A stretch of 64,000 nucleotides of DNA, from assembly GCA_963764505.1 (NCBI GenBank), contig CAVXSP010000003.1:186001-250000 (forward strand). Reading direction: 5' to 3'. Each line of letters opens with the position of its first letter. The stretch's first letter is position 1. The position numbers and the translations under genes were made by a program. The notes beneath the pieces were generated by a model that saw only the letters and a list, made by a program, of their open reading frames with translations, made no database searches and was not told the origin of the DNA. Shown here piece after piece: positions 36,444-45,240 of this stretch. Source of the DNA: CAVXSP01 sp963764505 (lineage in GTDB: Bacteria > Acidobacteriota > Vicinamibacteria > Vicinamibacterales > SCN-69-37).

Positions 36444-36531
36444 CAATTGCGCCGCTGCCAGTCCGCCGCAAGGGTCCGCGGAGTCGAAAGCCCGTGCTCG
36501 TCAATCAGCGATCCCGTTCTAATCTGGATCG

Positions 36532-37260
36532 ATGGCGCCGGATCGGTTGCAGCGTGACCGCACTGCCGTGAGCGTCGTCGGGCTGCTCCGACGCGGATGT
36601 TGGGCTGCGGTCCCGATCGGAACCATCGAATCACTGACCGCTGGTGGGCGAGTCGTCGACTTCCCGTCCGGCGGCACTGTGTATGCGGAAGCGGATGCTG
36701 AAAGACTGGCCGTCATGATGGGCGGCCTGCTGCGCGTCTACATGCACGCCGGAGACGGCCGCCAGGTCACCGTGCGCTACGTTCGAGCCGGTGATCTGCT
36801 GGGTGCGCCGGCACTGATTGGCGGACCTGCGCCGGTCTTCGTGCAGGCCGTGACGTACGGCACTGCGTTCTTCTTCGACGTCGATCGCGTCAAGCGCGCG
36901 GCGCGGAGCGACGCGGCGTTGGCGTGGGCACTCGGGGAGGAGTCGGTTCACCGGCTCTACGACGTCCTGGAGGAGCTTGCCGGAAATACATTCGCGTCGG
37001 TCCGCCAACGCGTCGCACGCCACCTCCTCGACCTTGCGACGTCGCGCCTCGAAGCGAGCCGTACGCTGACTGCTTTGGTGAATCAGCAGGATCTCGCGAA
37101 CAGCGTCGGTTCGGTCCGCGAAGTGGTCGCGCGTGTCCTCGCAGAACTTCGTTCGGAACACCTCGTTCGCACGTCGCCAGGCCGTGTGGAGATTCTCGAT
37201 CCCGTACGGATGAGCCACGAGTTGTGGTCGCGTGCGCGTGACGAAAGTCACAGCCCCTGA
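36532..37260 (+). CDS. Crp/Fnr family transcriptional regulator
   Basis: The protein (242 residues) has a cyclic-nucleotide-binding-like beta roll (about 25-145, with GLLRVYMHAGDGRQVTVRYVRAGDLLGAPALIG) and a C-terminal Crp-type winged helix (about 165-230, with VRQRVARHLLDLA, LVNQQDLANSVGSVREVVARVLAELR). No N-terminal cysteine cluster like that of FNR is seen, so it is not an oxygen-sensing FNR. The cyclic-nucleotide contact residues (RxS) are not obvious, so the ligand may differ. It is divergent from the molybdenum oxidoreductase pair and may control it; the palindrome at 36429 lies between. Confidence 0.87.
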   Translation: MAPDRLQRDRTAVSVVGLLRRGCWAAVPIGTIESLTAGGRVVDFPSGGTVYAEADAERLAVMMGGLLRVYMHAGDGRQVTVRYVRAGDLLGAPALIGGPAPVFVQAVTYGTAFFFDVDRVKRAARSDAALAWALGEESVHRLYDVLEELAGNTFASVRQRVARHLLDLATSRLEASRTLTALVNQQDLANSVGSVREVVARVLAELRSEHLVRTSPGRVEILDPVRMSHELWSRARDESHSP

Positions 37261-37323
37261 GAGACACGGTCGGCACAATCAGTCTCGAGGCCACCAGTTG
37301 ACGGGCCTTGGATTGAAGGTCAT

Positions 37324-37974
37324 ATGTTCGCTGTCGACCATGCCGCCACCGCGCTTCTGATCAAACGACGTTTCCCTTCCGTTTCGTTGACGCCGATGCT
37401 CCTGTCGGTCCAGGCGATGGAGCTCGCCTGGGTCGCCTTCAACTACCTCGGCATCGAACGAACCACGACAGCGGAGACCGTCCGCAGTGTCGGCGACATT
37501 CACTTGGCCTACATGCCGTACTCGCACTCGGCTGGGAGCGCGGTCGGCGCCGCGTTGCTCACATGGTTGATCATCGAGAAAGGTCTCGGCCGCGCGTTCT
37601 TGGGCCGTGCCGTTGGTCTCGGCATGGTGTCGCATCTGATCCTCGACCTGGCGACGCACGGTCATGACATCGTGCTTTGGCCGGGTCTGGCGGCGCCAAA
37701 GCTGGGGCTCGGGCTGTACGCGGCTGCTCCCATGGTTGCGTTCTTCGTCGAGCTTGTCTACGGAACGTTCTGTTGGTACGTCCATCGAGGCGGGCCCGGC
37801 CTGCTCGCGCTCATCACGATCGGCAACCTGGCGAACCTGTCGATCTTTTCGCCCGACATTCCCGGCCCCGAGCAGCACCTGGCTGGGCGCCCTCTGCTTC
37901 TCGTGACGTTCATCTTCGTGCAAATCGTCGTCTCATTGGTGCTCGTCGGCGTCCTTGCGCGCCGCAACCGTTGA
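37324..37974 (+). CDS. Polytopic membrane protein, possibly DUF457/metal-hydrolase-like
   Basis: The protein (216 residues) has about six hydrophobic segments. The N-terminus MFAVDHAATALLIKRRFP, the middle DIHLAYMPYSHSAGSAVGAALLTWLIIEK and SHLILDLATHGHDIVLWPG are rich in His and Asp placed at membrane edges, like the membrane-bound metal-dependent hydrolase (DUF457/YdjM) family. It does not match that family clearly enough for me to name it. It follows the Crp/Fnr gene by 63 bp on the same strand. Function unknown. Confidence 0.65.
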   Translation: MFAVDHAATALLIKRRFPSVSLTPMLLSVQAMELAWVAFNYLGIERTTTAETVRSVGDIHLAYMPYSHSAGSAVGAALLTWLIIEKGLGRAFLGRAVGLGMVSHLILDLATHGHDIVLWPGLAAPKLGLGLYAAAPMVAFFVELVYGTFCWYVHRGGPGLLALITIGNLANLSIFSPDIPGPEQHLAGRPLLLVTFIFVQIVVSLVLVGVLARRNR

Positions 37975-38183
37975 TTCGAGAAGCGGCATACGGCGCGAGC
38001 GGTTCGCCGCCATTTCGCCTCATTGCGCCGAGCCGGCCCGGTCGGCGTGAGTTGCCACCATCTACCTCCGAAGGCAATAGGCGACTTTCGCGGCATCTCA
38101 TTCGAATCTCAGCGGCCGCTCACGGTTGGGTGAGGACTCCGCAGCCGGGCCTCGGTCACACTGCGGGCGTGAAGACCTCTGTG

Positions 38184-39173
38184 ATGCCCCCCGTGAAGGG
38201 ATTCACCCTTGTCGCTCTCGGCCTGGCCATCGCGGCCATGGGAATCTACGTGGGCAACGCCGACGACGCGCCAGGCGCCGCGGTCATCGGCATGCTGCTG
38301 ATGGCGGCGGGAGTCGTGCTCGGTGTCAGGGCCGCGCGCAACCGGCTCCCGAGATGGGCTGCCCGCGCGGCGCTTGCCGTCGGCGTCCTCGTCGCCGCGT
38401 TCGCGGCATTTCTGACCCACGCGGTCGTTGTGACCGCCCCTCTCTTCCCACGGTCGCAGGCGGTGCCATCGGTCGCCGACTCGGCGCCGCCGCCGCAATA
38501 TGCGGCAGCCGTCGAGCGCGCGCGGGAGCTCGTGCGCTCAGCCGCAGTGGAGCAGAACCTGCCCGGGGTGTCCGTGGCCGTCGGTGCCGGCCGCACCGTC
38601 GTCTGGGCCGAAGGATTCGGATGGAGGGACGTCGTGACGCGGGCGCCCGTCACGGCGGACACGCGATTCAACATCGGCACGGCGGCATCCGCGGTCTCCG
38701 CCGCCGTCGCGCCGCTCGGGCTGACCAATACCGGCGCTGACTCGGCGGCAGAATGGAGTCCTGAGCATATCGGCGAGCCGGAAGAGGACTTCCCGCTCTT
38801 CACGATCATCCGCCACGTCATCTTCAGGCCAATCGGTCTCGCCACTGCGCAGCCATTGCCGGGCGATCGCGCGACGTTCTATGTCCCGAGATCCGATGAC
38901 AATCCCCGTCGTGGACGACGACTGATGTACATGCGCGACCTGGCCTGTTGCGCGAACGGGATGGCGTTCTATTCCACGCCGTCCGATCTCGTGCGCTTCG
39001 CGCTGGCGACGAACCCCGGCAGCGTCAACGGTGAGCTCGCCGGCGGCCTGGTGATGTCGCTGATGACGGGCCACAGCGGCACCGTCATCGCTGTCACGTC
39101 GAACATGGCGCACGCGAACACGTCCTCGCTGGCGCTGCGAGTCGGGGACGCCTTCGCGGAACGGACGCGATGA
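38184..39173 (+). CDS. Degenerate beta-lactamase-family (class C-like) protein
   Basis: The open frame (329 residues) starts with three hydrophobic segments (about 5-20, 32-48, 60-78), then a region that resembles serine beta-lactamase-like proteins: RARELVRSAAVEQNLPGVSVAVG, WAEGFGWRDVVTRAPVTADTRFNIGT. At the point where SxxK should follow it reads GTAASAVSAAVAPLG, so the lysine is absent. It then jumps to PLGLTNTG, skipping the region that carries Y-x-N. The end is also shortened (GHSGTVIAVTSNM replaces the HTGG block and much around it). It looks like an enzyme gene that has suffered in-frame deletions, so it is probably inactive. GTG 38169 is an alternative start. Confidence 0.6.
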   Translation: MPPVKGFTLVALGLAIAAMGIYVGNADDAPGAAVIGMLLMAAGVVLGVRAARNRLPRWAARAALAVGVLVAAFAAFLTHAVVVTAPLFPRSQAVPSVADSAPPPQYAAAVERARELVRSAAVEQNLPGVSVAVGAGRTVVWAEGFGWRDVVTRAPVTADTRFNIGTAASAVSAAVAPLGLTNTGADSAAEWSPEHIGEPEEDFPLFTIIRHVIFRPIGLATAQPLPGDRATFYVPRSDDNPRRGRRLMYMRDLACCANGMAFYSTPSDLVRFALATNPGSVNGELAGGLVMSLMTGHSGTVIAVTSNMAHANTSSLALRVGDAFAERTR

Positions 39174-39319
39174 TCGCGCCTCGGCCTGCCCCCCCCAGGT
39201 CCGTCGCCGAGGCCGTCCACATCGAGGAAGGTGACGCTGTCGAGGTCGTCGTCGAAAAGGGCGCCATGACTGCGGGTCGGGTTCGGTGGACCCGACGGGC
39301 CGGATGGTGAGTGTGTGCT

Positions 39320-40285
39320 CTATTTACCCGCCTGGCGCTGGCGTCGGTATCGAGCAGGGGGGTGACCGTACTCACGCTTGAAGGCTCGGTTGAACGCCGC
39401 TTCGGACTCGTAGCCCACGTCCAGGGCAATCTGGGCCACAGTGTGGCCTGTCGACGTGAGCGCGCGAGCCGCGAGCCGTAGGCGCCAACGAGTGAGATAC
39501 GCGATGGGAGACTCGCCGAGATAATGCCGGAACCGCTCGGAGAGCACCGAGCGAGAGACACCGACTTCGTGCGCCAGGCTCAGGATCGTCCATGGATGCG
39601 CGGAGCGGTGGTGCATCAACATCAGCGCCCGACCGACGGCCGGCTCACGTGCGCCGGCGAGCCACCCCGTCTGTTCCGGCGGCAACTCGCGCTGGTACCG
39701 GCGCAGTGCTTCCGCCACGAAGACCTCCGACAGCTTCGCCACCACTTCCAGAGCGCCCTCGTCGCGCGACGCCGCCTGGGCGACCGAGAACCGCAAAGAG
39801 TTCTCCAGCCATTGTCCCGACACGTCGTCGCGGATATTGAGACGGATCAGCGGCGGCAGACCTGTCAGGAACGCCTGACTGAGGTATCGATCGCAGGCGA
39901 GGTAGCCGCAGATGAACCTGGACACGTTGCCGCCGCCGCCAGCCATCAGCGGCTGGAGGCCACGCTCGAGAAGTCCTGGAAGGGCGTCGCTTACGTCGAG
40001 CGGCGTTACGGACCGCCCGTTGCCGATCCGGTGGGAATGCCCGTGCGGCAGGGCGACAAGATCGCCGGCGGAGAGATCGACGGGGTCACTATCGTCGACT
40101 TCACAGCGCGCCCGGCCCTCGCAGAGCAGGTGGTAGATGATCACGTGGGCCCCGTCGCGTCCGAAGAGCGGCGCGAGCGACGTGGCCTCGGGTGCCAGGA
40201 CGCACCAGGGCTCCGAGAACTCGCCGTTCAAGTAGATCGCCGCGTCGATCTTGATGGCGCGGAGCACCTCGGCTAGTGCGTCCAT
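39320..40285 (-). CDS. AraC family regulator with cupin-type sensor domain
   Basis: The protein (321 residues) has an N-terminal AraC cupin_6-type domain (about 1-190: DAAIYLNGEFSEPWCV, YHLLCEGRARCEV, LSAGDLVALPHGHSHRI) and a C-terminal double helix-turn-helix (about 215-315: HPWTILSLAHEVGVSRSVLSERFRHYLGESPIAYLTRWRLRLAARAL, then VAQIALDVGYESEAAFNRAFKREYGHPPARYRR). It is divergent from a run of a methyltransferase, FAD monooxygenase and alcohol dehydrogenase, which it may activate. The 108 bp between the starts would hold the control region; no clear repeat was found. Confidence 0.92.
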   Translation of the reverse strand: MDALAEVLRAIKIDAAIYLNGEFSEPWCVLAPEATSLAPLFGRDGAHVIIYHLLCEGRARCEVDDSDPVDLSAGDLVALPHGHSHRIGNGRSVTPLDVSDALPGLLERGLQPLMAGGGGNVSRFICGYLACDRYLSQAFLTGLPPLIRLNIRDDVSGQWLENSLRFSVAQAASRDEGALEVVAKLSEVFVAEALRRYQRELPPEQTGWLAGAREPAVGRALMLMHHRSAHPWTILSLAHEVGVSRSVLSERFRHYLGESPIAYLTRWRLRLAARALTSTGHTVAQIALDVGYESEAAFNRAFKREYGHPPARYRRQRQAGK

Positions 40286-40393
40286 GGAGGCAGTCTACTA
40301 CCGGTCTTTCGGCTGATCGGTCAAGTACGCGGGACACGCAGACAAGTACTCCGGAGCGGACCGCCGTCATAGTGTCCGCAGGAGGACATGACC

Positions 40394-41218
40394 ATGACAT
40401 CGACGACTGCCGACACCGCGCTCGACGTTCTCAAGACGCGCCTGAAGGCCACATGGATGGACGGAAATTATGACTACTTCTCCCGGTTCATGGCGTCGAG
40501 TGCGGCCCAATTCCTCGATTCGCTCGCGCTGTCCCCTGGGGCCACGCTGCTCGACGTGGCGTGTGGGTCGGGACAGCTGGCGCTCGTCTCCGCCGAGCGC
40601 GGCTTGAAGGTCACGGGCGTCGACATCGCGACGAACCTGATTCTGGCTGCGCGCGGCCGGGCCGCCGCCGCGGGCCTCGATACGCGGTTCGATGAAGGGG
40701 ACGCCGAGGAACTGCCGTACCCTGATGCCGATTTCGACGTGGTTGCCAGTCTCTACGGCGCGATGTTCGCGCCGCGGCCCGAGCGCGTGGCTGCCGAACT
40801 GTTCCGCGTCTGCCGTCCCGGGGGCATCGTGGCCATGGCCAACTGGACGAAGGAGGGATTCGTCGGCACGATGTTCAAGACATTCACGCGCTTCTTGATG
40901 CCGCCCGACATGCCGTCTCCCTTGCTCTGGGGCGACGAGAGTGTCGTACGCGAGCGCTTCGGCGCCAGAGTCTCGGATCTCAGGCTGACCCGCGTCCTCT
41001 ACCGCTTCGATTACCCGTTCGGACCGGCGGACGTCGTGGAGTTCTTCCGCCAATACTACGGTCCAGCGACCCGGGCCTTCGCGACGCTCGGCGAAGCCGA
41101 GCAGGCGGCGCTTCGTGCCGAGCTGGTGCAGCTGTGGAGCGCTCACAACACCGCGGCCGTCGGGGGACGCACGACGGTAGATGCCGAGTATCTCGAAGTC
41201 GTCGCGACGCGCGCATGA
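40394..41218 (+). CDS. Class I SAM-dependent methyltransferase
   Basis: The protein (274 residues) has a Rossmann-like methyltransferase domain: motif I LLDVACGSGQLAL (about residue 50), the acidic end of strand 2 in VTGVDIATNLI, and DAEELPYPDADFDVVASLYGAMFAPRPERVAAELFRVCRPGG as motifs II-III (Methyltransf_11/25 type). CAGGAGG is 8 bases before ATG 40394, so this start is preferred over ATG 40388, which is only 2 bases from it. It is the first of three forward genes divergent from araC. The substrate is unknown; small-molecule O-, N- or C-methylation is likely. Confidence 0.88.
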   Translation: MTSTTADTALDVLKTRLKATWMDGNYDYFSRFMASSAAQFLDSLALSPGATLLDVACGSGQLALVSAERGLKVTGVDIATNLILAARGRAAAAGLDTRFDEGDAEELPYPDADFDVVASLYGAMFAPRPERVAAELFRVCRPGGIVAMANWTKEGFVGTMFKTFTRFLMPPDMPSPLLWGDESVVRERFGARVSDLRLTRVLYRFDYPFGPADVVEFFRQYYGPATRAFATLGEAEQAALRAELVQLWSAHNTAAVGGRTTVDAEYLEVVATRA

Positions 41219-41285
41219 CCGAGCGTTGTTAGCGGGAGACGGGCTTGTCACCGAGCCCTGCTGCTCACGAGAAGGGACATCCGCC

Positions 41286-42467
41286 ATGAGAGTCGCAATC
41301 AACGGCATGGGCATCGCTGGACCGACACTCGCCTACTGGCTGCGACGGTCGGGGCACGATCCGGTGCTCTTCGAGAAGGCGCCGGCAGTTCGAGCAGGCG
41401 GCTACCTCATCGACTTCTGGGGACTTGGGTACGAGATCGCGGAGCGCATGGGAATCCTCTCGACGTTGCGCGAACGCGGTTACGAAATGAAGCGGTTGCA
41501 GATGGTCGATCGCGACGGCCGGGAGCAGGTGCACATGGATCTCGCGGCGTTGTTCGAGGCGCAGCGCGGCCGGTTCATCAGCCTGGCGCGGGCCGACCTC
41601 GCGTCGGCGCTCGCCGGCGCGTGCCAGGGAATTCCCGTGCATTTCGACGTGTCGATCAGCGCGATCGCGCAGGACAGCGCCGATGCGATCGTCACGCTCT
41701 CGGACGGCCGGCAGGATCGGTTCGATCTGGTCGTCGGAGCCGATGGACTGCACTCGGAGGTGCGAGCCCTCGCCTTCGGCCCGGAAGCGCAATTCGAACG
41801 GTTTCTGGACTGTTATGTCGCGGCGTTCCGCGTCCGCGGCTATCCGCACCGCGATGAACTGACGTTCGTGTCGCACACGGTGCGCGGGCGTCAGGCGGCC
41901 CGGGTATCACTCCGCGACGACGAAACGCTGGTGATGCTGGTCTGCCGCGCCGAATTCATCCCCGCCGATCGCCTTCGGCACGGAAACCCGCGCCCTGCGC
42001 TGCGCCAGGCGTACGGCGACATGGGATGGGAAGCGCCCGAACTGCTCGCCGCGATGGATGCCTCTGACGATGTGTACTTCGATCGCGTCAGCCAGATCCA
42101 CCTGCCGCATTGGAGTGCCAGCCGCGTGGCGCTGGTTGGCGATGCGGCCGCCTGTCCGTCGCTGCTCGCCGGGGAAGGCACCGGCCTCGGGATGCTGGAG
42201 GCGTACGTCTTGGCGGGAGAGCTGCATCGAGCCGACGGTGACTGTGCCCGCGCGTTGGCGGAGTACCAGAGGCGGCTGAAGACGTTCGTGTCAGCCAAGC
42301 AGAAGGGTGCGCAGTGGTTCCGTGGGTTTTTCGCACCGCAAACGGCCCTGGGGCTCATGGTGCGCGACCTGGCTGTCCACGCGTTCTCGCTCCCGTGGCT
42401 CGGGAAGCCATTTTGGAAGCGCTCGCTGCACGACGATTTCACACTGCCTGAGTACCAGATGGGTTGA
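41286..42467 (+). CDS. FAD-dependent monooxygenase (PHBH fold)
   Basis: The protein (393 residues) has the group A flavin hydroxylase layout: the dinucleotide motif GMGIAGPTLAYWLRRSGHDPVLFEK at the N-terminus, DLVVGADGLHSEVR as the middle DG motif (about residue 150), and VALVGDAAACPSLLAGEGTGLGMLEAYVLAGEL (about 280-310) as the GD motif binding the FAD ribose. It is probably NAD(P)H-dependent and acts on an aromatic or polyketide-like substrate; the gene neighbourhood (methyltransferase before, dehydrogenase after) would suit a small modification or resistance cassette. It starts 67 bp after the methyltransferase stop. Confidence 0.9.
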   Translation: MRVAINGMGIAGPTLAYWLRRSGHDPVLFEKAPAVRAGGYLIDFWGLGYEIAERMGILSTLRERGYEMKRLQMVDRDGREQVHMDLAALFEAQRGRFISLARADLASALAGACQGIPVHFDVSISAIAQDSADAIVTLSDGRQDRFDLVVGADGLHSEVRALAFGPEAQFERFLDCYVAAFRVRGYPHRDELTFVSHTVRGRQAARVSLRDDETLVMLVCRAEFIPADRLRHGNPRPALRQAYGDMGWEAPELLAAMDASDDVYFDRVSQIHLPHWSASRVALVGDAAACPSLLAGEGTGLGMLEAYVLAGELHRADGDCARALAEYQRRLKTFVSAKQKGAQWFRGFFAPQTALGLMVRDLAVHAFSLPWLGKPFWKRSLHDDFTLPEYQMG

Positions 42468-42651
42468 ACGAGCGATGCTGCAGCCAGCTACGGACATCGT
42501 TCAGTGCGGCCTGGGCAGCCGCAACCTATTGAGCTTCGCGACGTGGTCCTCGAGCGCGAACGCCAGCCCGGCGCCGAGCCCTTGTCGATTCCTCCGGCTA
42601 CCCAACACTCCGACACCTTGCTACGCTGTGGCCGAGGATTGAAGGTATTCA

Positions 42652-43686
42652 ATGCGAGCGACTGTGATGTATGGCGCGCACGATGTGCGCGTGGAAACCG
42701 TTCCCGACGCCAGGATCGTCGAACCGACTGACGCCCTGGTGCGGGTCACCCGTGCGTGTATTTGCGGCAGCGATCTGTGGCCGTACAACTCCATGCTCGC
42801 GAGCACGACTGGCAACAGGATGGGCCACGAGTTCATCGGCGTCGTCGAGTCGACCGGCGCCGATGTACGGACGGTGAAGAAGGGCGATCTGGTCGTCGCG
42901 CCGTTTGCCTGGTCCGATGGCACCTGCGAATTCTGCCAGCAAGGGCTGCAGACGTCCTGTCTGCACGGCGGATGGTGGGGCGGTACGACGCTCGACGGCG
43001 GCCAAGGGGAAGCGGTGCGTGTGCCGCAGGCGGACGGCACGTTGGTGGCGCTTCCGGTCGGACCTGACCACGCCCTCATGCCGTCGCTCCTGACCCTCTC
43101 CGATGTGATGGGCACCGGCCATCACGCGGCGCTACGGGCAAACGTGCGGCCGGGCCACATCACCGCCGTCGTGGGTGATGGCGCAGTCGGTCTCTGTGGC
43201 GTCATTGCCGCCCGTCGACTCGGTGCGGAGCAGATCATCATGCTCGGCCGTCACGCCGACCGTATTGCCTTGGCTCGCAGGTTTGGCGCTAGCGATGTCG
43301 TCAGCGAGCGGGGGGACGCGGCGATCGAACGTGTCCGCGCGTTGACGGGCGGGCTCGGCGCCCACTCCGTCCTCGAGTGCGTCGGGCACGGAGAGTCGAT
43401 GCGCACGGCCGTGAGCATTGCGCGCGCAGGCGGTGCCGTCGGCCGCGTCGGGGTTCCTCAAGAGGCGACGATTCCGAATGCGCAGCCGACGTTCTACGCG
43501 AACATCACCATCGCCGGCGGTCCGGCGCCAGTACGCGCCTACATGCACGAGCTGATGCCTGACGTGCTGGAGGGCCGAATCGAGCCCGGCCTGGTGTTCG
43601 ATCGCATCACGGACATCGATGGTGTCCCCGACGGCTACCGTGCGATGAATGACCGCGAAGCCATCAAGGTGATGATCAAGTTCTGA
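42652..43686 (+). CDS. Zinc-dependent alcohol dehydrogenase
   Basis: This medium-chain dehydrogenase has 344 residues. The catalytic zinc ligands are Cys in RACICGSDLWPY and His-Glu in GHEFIGVV. The structural-zinc loop is reduced, with Cys at CEFCQQGLQTSC (three cysteines seen in a compact loop). The nucleotide-binding motif is VVGDGAVGLCGVIAARRLGA (about 165), followed by the Asp/Arg position LGRHADR, which suggests NADP(H). Related to YjgB/threonine-dehydrogenase-like quinone oxidoreductases. The 184 bp upstream contain no gene I can support. It is the third of the forward genes after araC. Confidence 0.92.
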   Translation: MRATVMYGAHDVRVETVPDARIVEPTDALVRVTRACICGSDLWPYNSMLASTTGNRMGHEFIGVVESTGADVRTVKKGDLVVAPFAWSDGTCEFCQQGLQTSCLHGGWWGGTTLDGGQGEAVRVPQADGTLVALPVGPDHALMPSLLTLSDVMGTGHHAALRANVRPGHITAVVGDGAVGLCGVIAARRLGAEQIIMLGRHADRIALARRFGASDVVSERGDAAIERVRALTGGLGAHSVLECVGHGESMRTAVSIARAGGAVGRVGVPQEATIPNAQPTFYANITIAGGPAPVRAYMHELMPDVLEGRIEPGLVFDRITDIDGVPDGYRAMNDREAIKVMIKF

Positions 43687-43904
43687 AGACGATTGAAGAA
43701 GCGGGCACGGACACCCACGTTAGCTCGCAGGTCGCTGCGCCGCTCAACCAACCAAGCCAGCGTTCGGACGATGCCGCCGTCTGCCGGCTTGAGCCGGTCC
43801 CTGGTGATCGAAAAGGGCACAAGAAGGGCAACGTCACCAGAGATTCCCGAGCAAACTCCGCCTCGCGGAGATCTCCGGCCAGTCCGGCGAAAGCACGCGG
43901 CGAG

Positions 43905-44210
43905 TTGATGCTCCTCTTGGCTGCGATGCGGACGGGAGATCACGCCTACGGCGTGCAGATCGCCCGCGACATCGAGCGTACCGCAGGGCGACGCGTGCTA
44001 CTGGGCGCCGCGTACGCCGCCCTCGATCGCCTGGAACGACGCGGACTCGTCTCGTCGAGGACCGGACACCCGACATCGGAGCGTGGCGGACGCGCCAAAC
44101 GCTTTTTCGAGGTCACACCACGTGGTCTGCAGGCGGTCAAGGACACGCAGAGGGCGCTCGTCGCCCTGTGGAAGGATGTCCCCGCACTGCGTGAACGGGA
44201 GGCACAATGA
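43905..44210 (+). CDS. PadR family transcriptional repressor (short N-terminus)
   Basis: The protein (101 residues) has the PadR winged helix: the GDHAYGVQIARDIERTAGRRVLLGAAYAALDRLERRGLVSS core and the wing GGRAKRFFEVTPRGLQAV. It begins at TTG 43905 (or ATG 43908) just at the first helix (MLLLAAM), a few residues shorter than usual; the upstream codons keep the frame open (GEL) but have no good start. It overlaps the next open frame (ATG 44207) by 4 bases, as in padR-permease cassettes. That downstream gene is wrecked, so this repressor may no longer control anything. Confidence 0.75.
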   Translation: MMLLLAAMRTGDHAYGVQIARDIERTAGRRVLLGAAYAALDRLERRGLVSSRTGHPTSERGGRAKRFFEVTPRGLQAVKDTQRALVALWKDVPALREREAQ

Positions 44211-44306
44211 ACCCTCACCCCCCGCGCTTGGCGCGGTGGCTCCTCGAGCGATTCGTTCCCGAAAACGAGCCGCTTGCCGGCGACCTGATCGAGGAGTTTG
44301 CCTCTG
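44207..44306 (+). pseudogene. 5' fragment of an ADOP 'permease prefix' gene
   Basis: The start MNPHPPRLARWLLERFVPEN and the block GDLIEEFASG are the typical opening of PadR-linked ADOP or prefix-only membrane proteins. The frame is preserved only to about 44306. After that the coding signal switches to the opposite strand, where another ADOP relic runs toward it. It overlaps padR by 4 bases as an intact cassette would. Confidence 0.65.
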
Positions 44307-44935
44307 GGATCCTCTCCTGGCCAGAACGACTCCGCCGCGGATGGGCTCACGATCGCCACCGGTGCCGCACTCGGCCCGTCGGCATCTTTAAATTCCCTAC
44401 CCGCCCGAAGGCGAATGCCCATCGCGCGAAAGTAGTTGGCGCTGACGGCCGGCTTGTCCACGTTGAACCCGTGAGGCGCGATCCTGCCCTCCAGCTGAAA
44501 ATCGCGACTGATGGTCATGTCGCCGAAGGGCAGCCAATTGACGATGCCGGCCGATTGGACGCCATCGAGCGCCTGCAGTCGCCTCAGCACGTCCCCGTAG
44601 AACCGACGAATCCCCGTGGCCTTTGGATAGCTCTCCGAGGGCAGATCGACCGTCGCCGTGAGCACGCCCTGCGTCGTGAACCCGGTGTCAACCGCACGAA
44701 GTTGCAGAAAGGTCTTCAGCATCAGCCCCGCGCCGGCCAGCAGCACAAGGGACAGGGCGATCTCGACGACGACCAGTACGCCATGAAGACGGCCGCGGCC
44801 AGCGGCGATGGAGCGATTGTGCGAGACGTTCCATGGGCGTGGGACCGTCGCCTGGAACGCTGGCAGCACACCGACACATAGCGTCGTCAGTCCGGCCATT
44901 CCTGCGGTGAAGAGGAGCACGATGCGGTCTCGAGG
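44307..44935 (-). pseudogene. Internal fragment of an ADOP permease, inverted
   Basis: On the reverse strand the frame reads VLLFTAGMAGLTTLCVGVLPAF (a membrane helix of the first FtsX block), then LVVVEIALSLVLLAGAGLMLK, a periplasmic-core stretch (GVLTATVDLPSESYPKATGIRRFYGDVLRRLQALDGVQSAGIVNWLPFGD, then YFRAMGIRLRAGREF) and SFWPGEDPRGK, where it stops at the junction with the forward fragment. Both ends are missing: no start, no first core, no second FtsX block. It is a decayed copy. Confidence 0.75.
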
Positions 44936-44983
44936 CCCTGCCGGCCCGCGCGGGGCAGCTCCCACAGAGGCGGTTCTACTCGG

Positions 44984-45016
44984 TTACCGAGACTATACGT
45001 CATCTCCTCTCGGTAA
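44984..45016. repeat. Perfect 9 bp inverted repeat with 15 bp spacer
   Basis: TTACCGAGA and TCTCGGTAA flank 15 bases. The size and geometry resemble the PadR operator at 46446, but no intact padR or promoter is next to it. It sits just upstream of the inverted permease relic, so it may be the orphan operator of a lost cassette. Confidence 0.45.
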
Positions 45017-45240
45017 GCAAGTGGTCTGGTCTCCTGTATGGCTCACCGTCTCCGGCCGAATTCAGCGGTGGTTGCGGTCTTCGGTTCCCGGTTGCGGCGT
45101 TGCCGCGATAGGGCGGATCCGGGAGATGGGCCTGGGATCCGATTCGTGTCTGGAAGGGGCGGGCGGGTCGCCGCTCTAGACATCGTCCATCGCCGAGGGA
45201 ACGGAACGCTCGCGGAGGAACGCCGACGATCCGGGCCGCG

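Noticed and set aside
42530..42610. Reverse-strand scrap reading LAFALEDHVAKLNRLRLPRPH then stop
   Set aside because: Too short and without start or family match to list as a gene; may be the end of a lost gene.
43687..43904. Short open frames on both strands before the padR gene at 43905
   Set aside because: Composition is not gene-like and no motif is seen; treated as intergenic.
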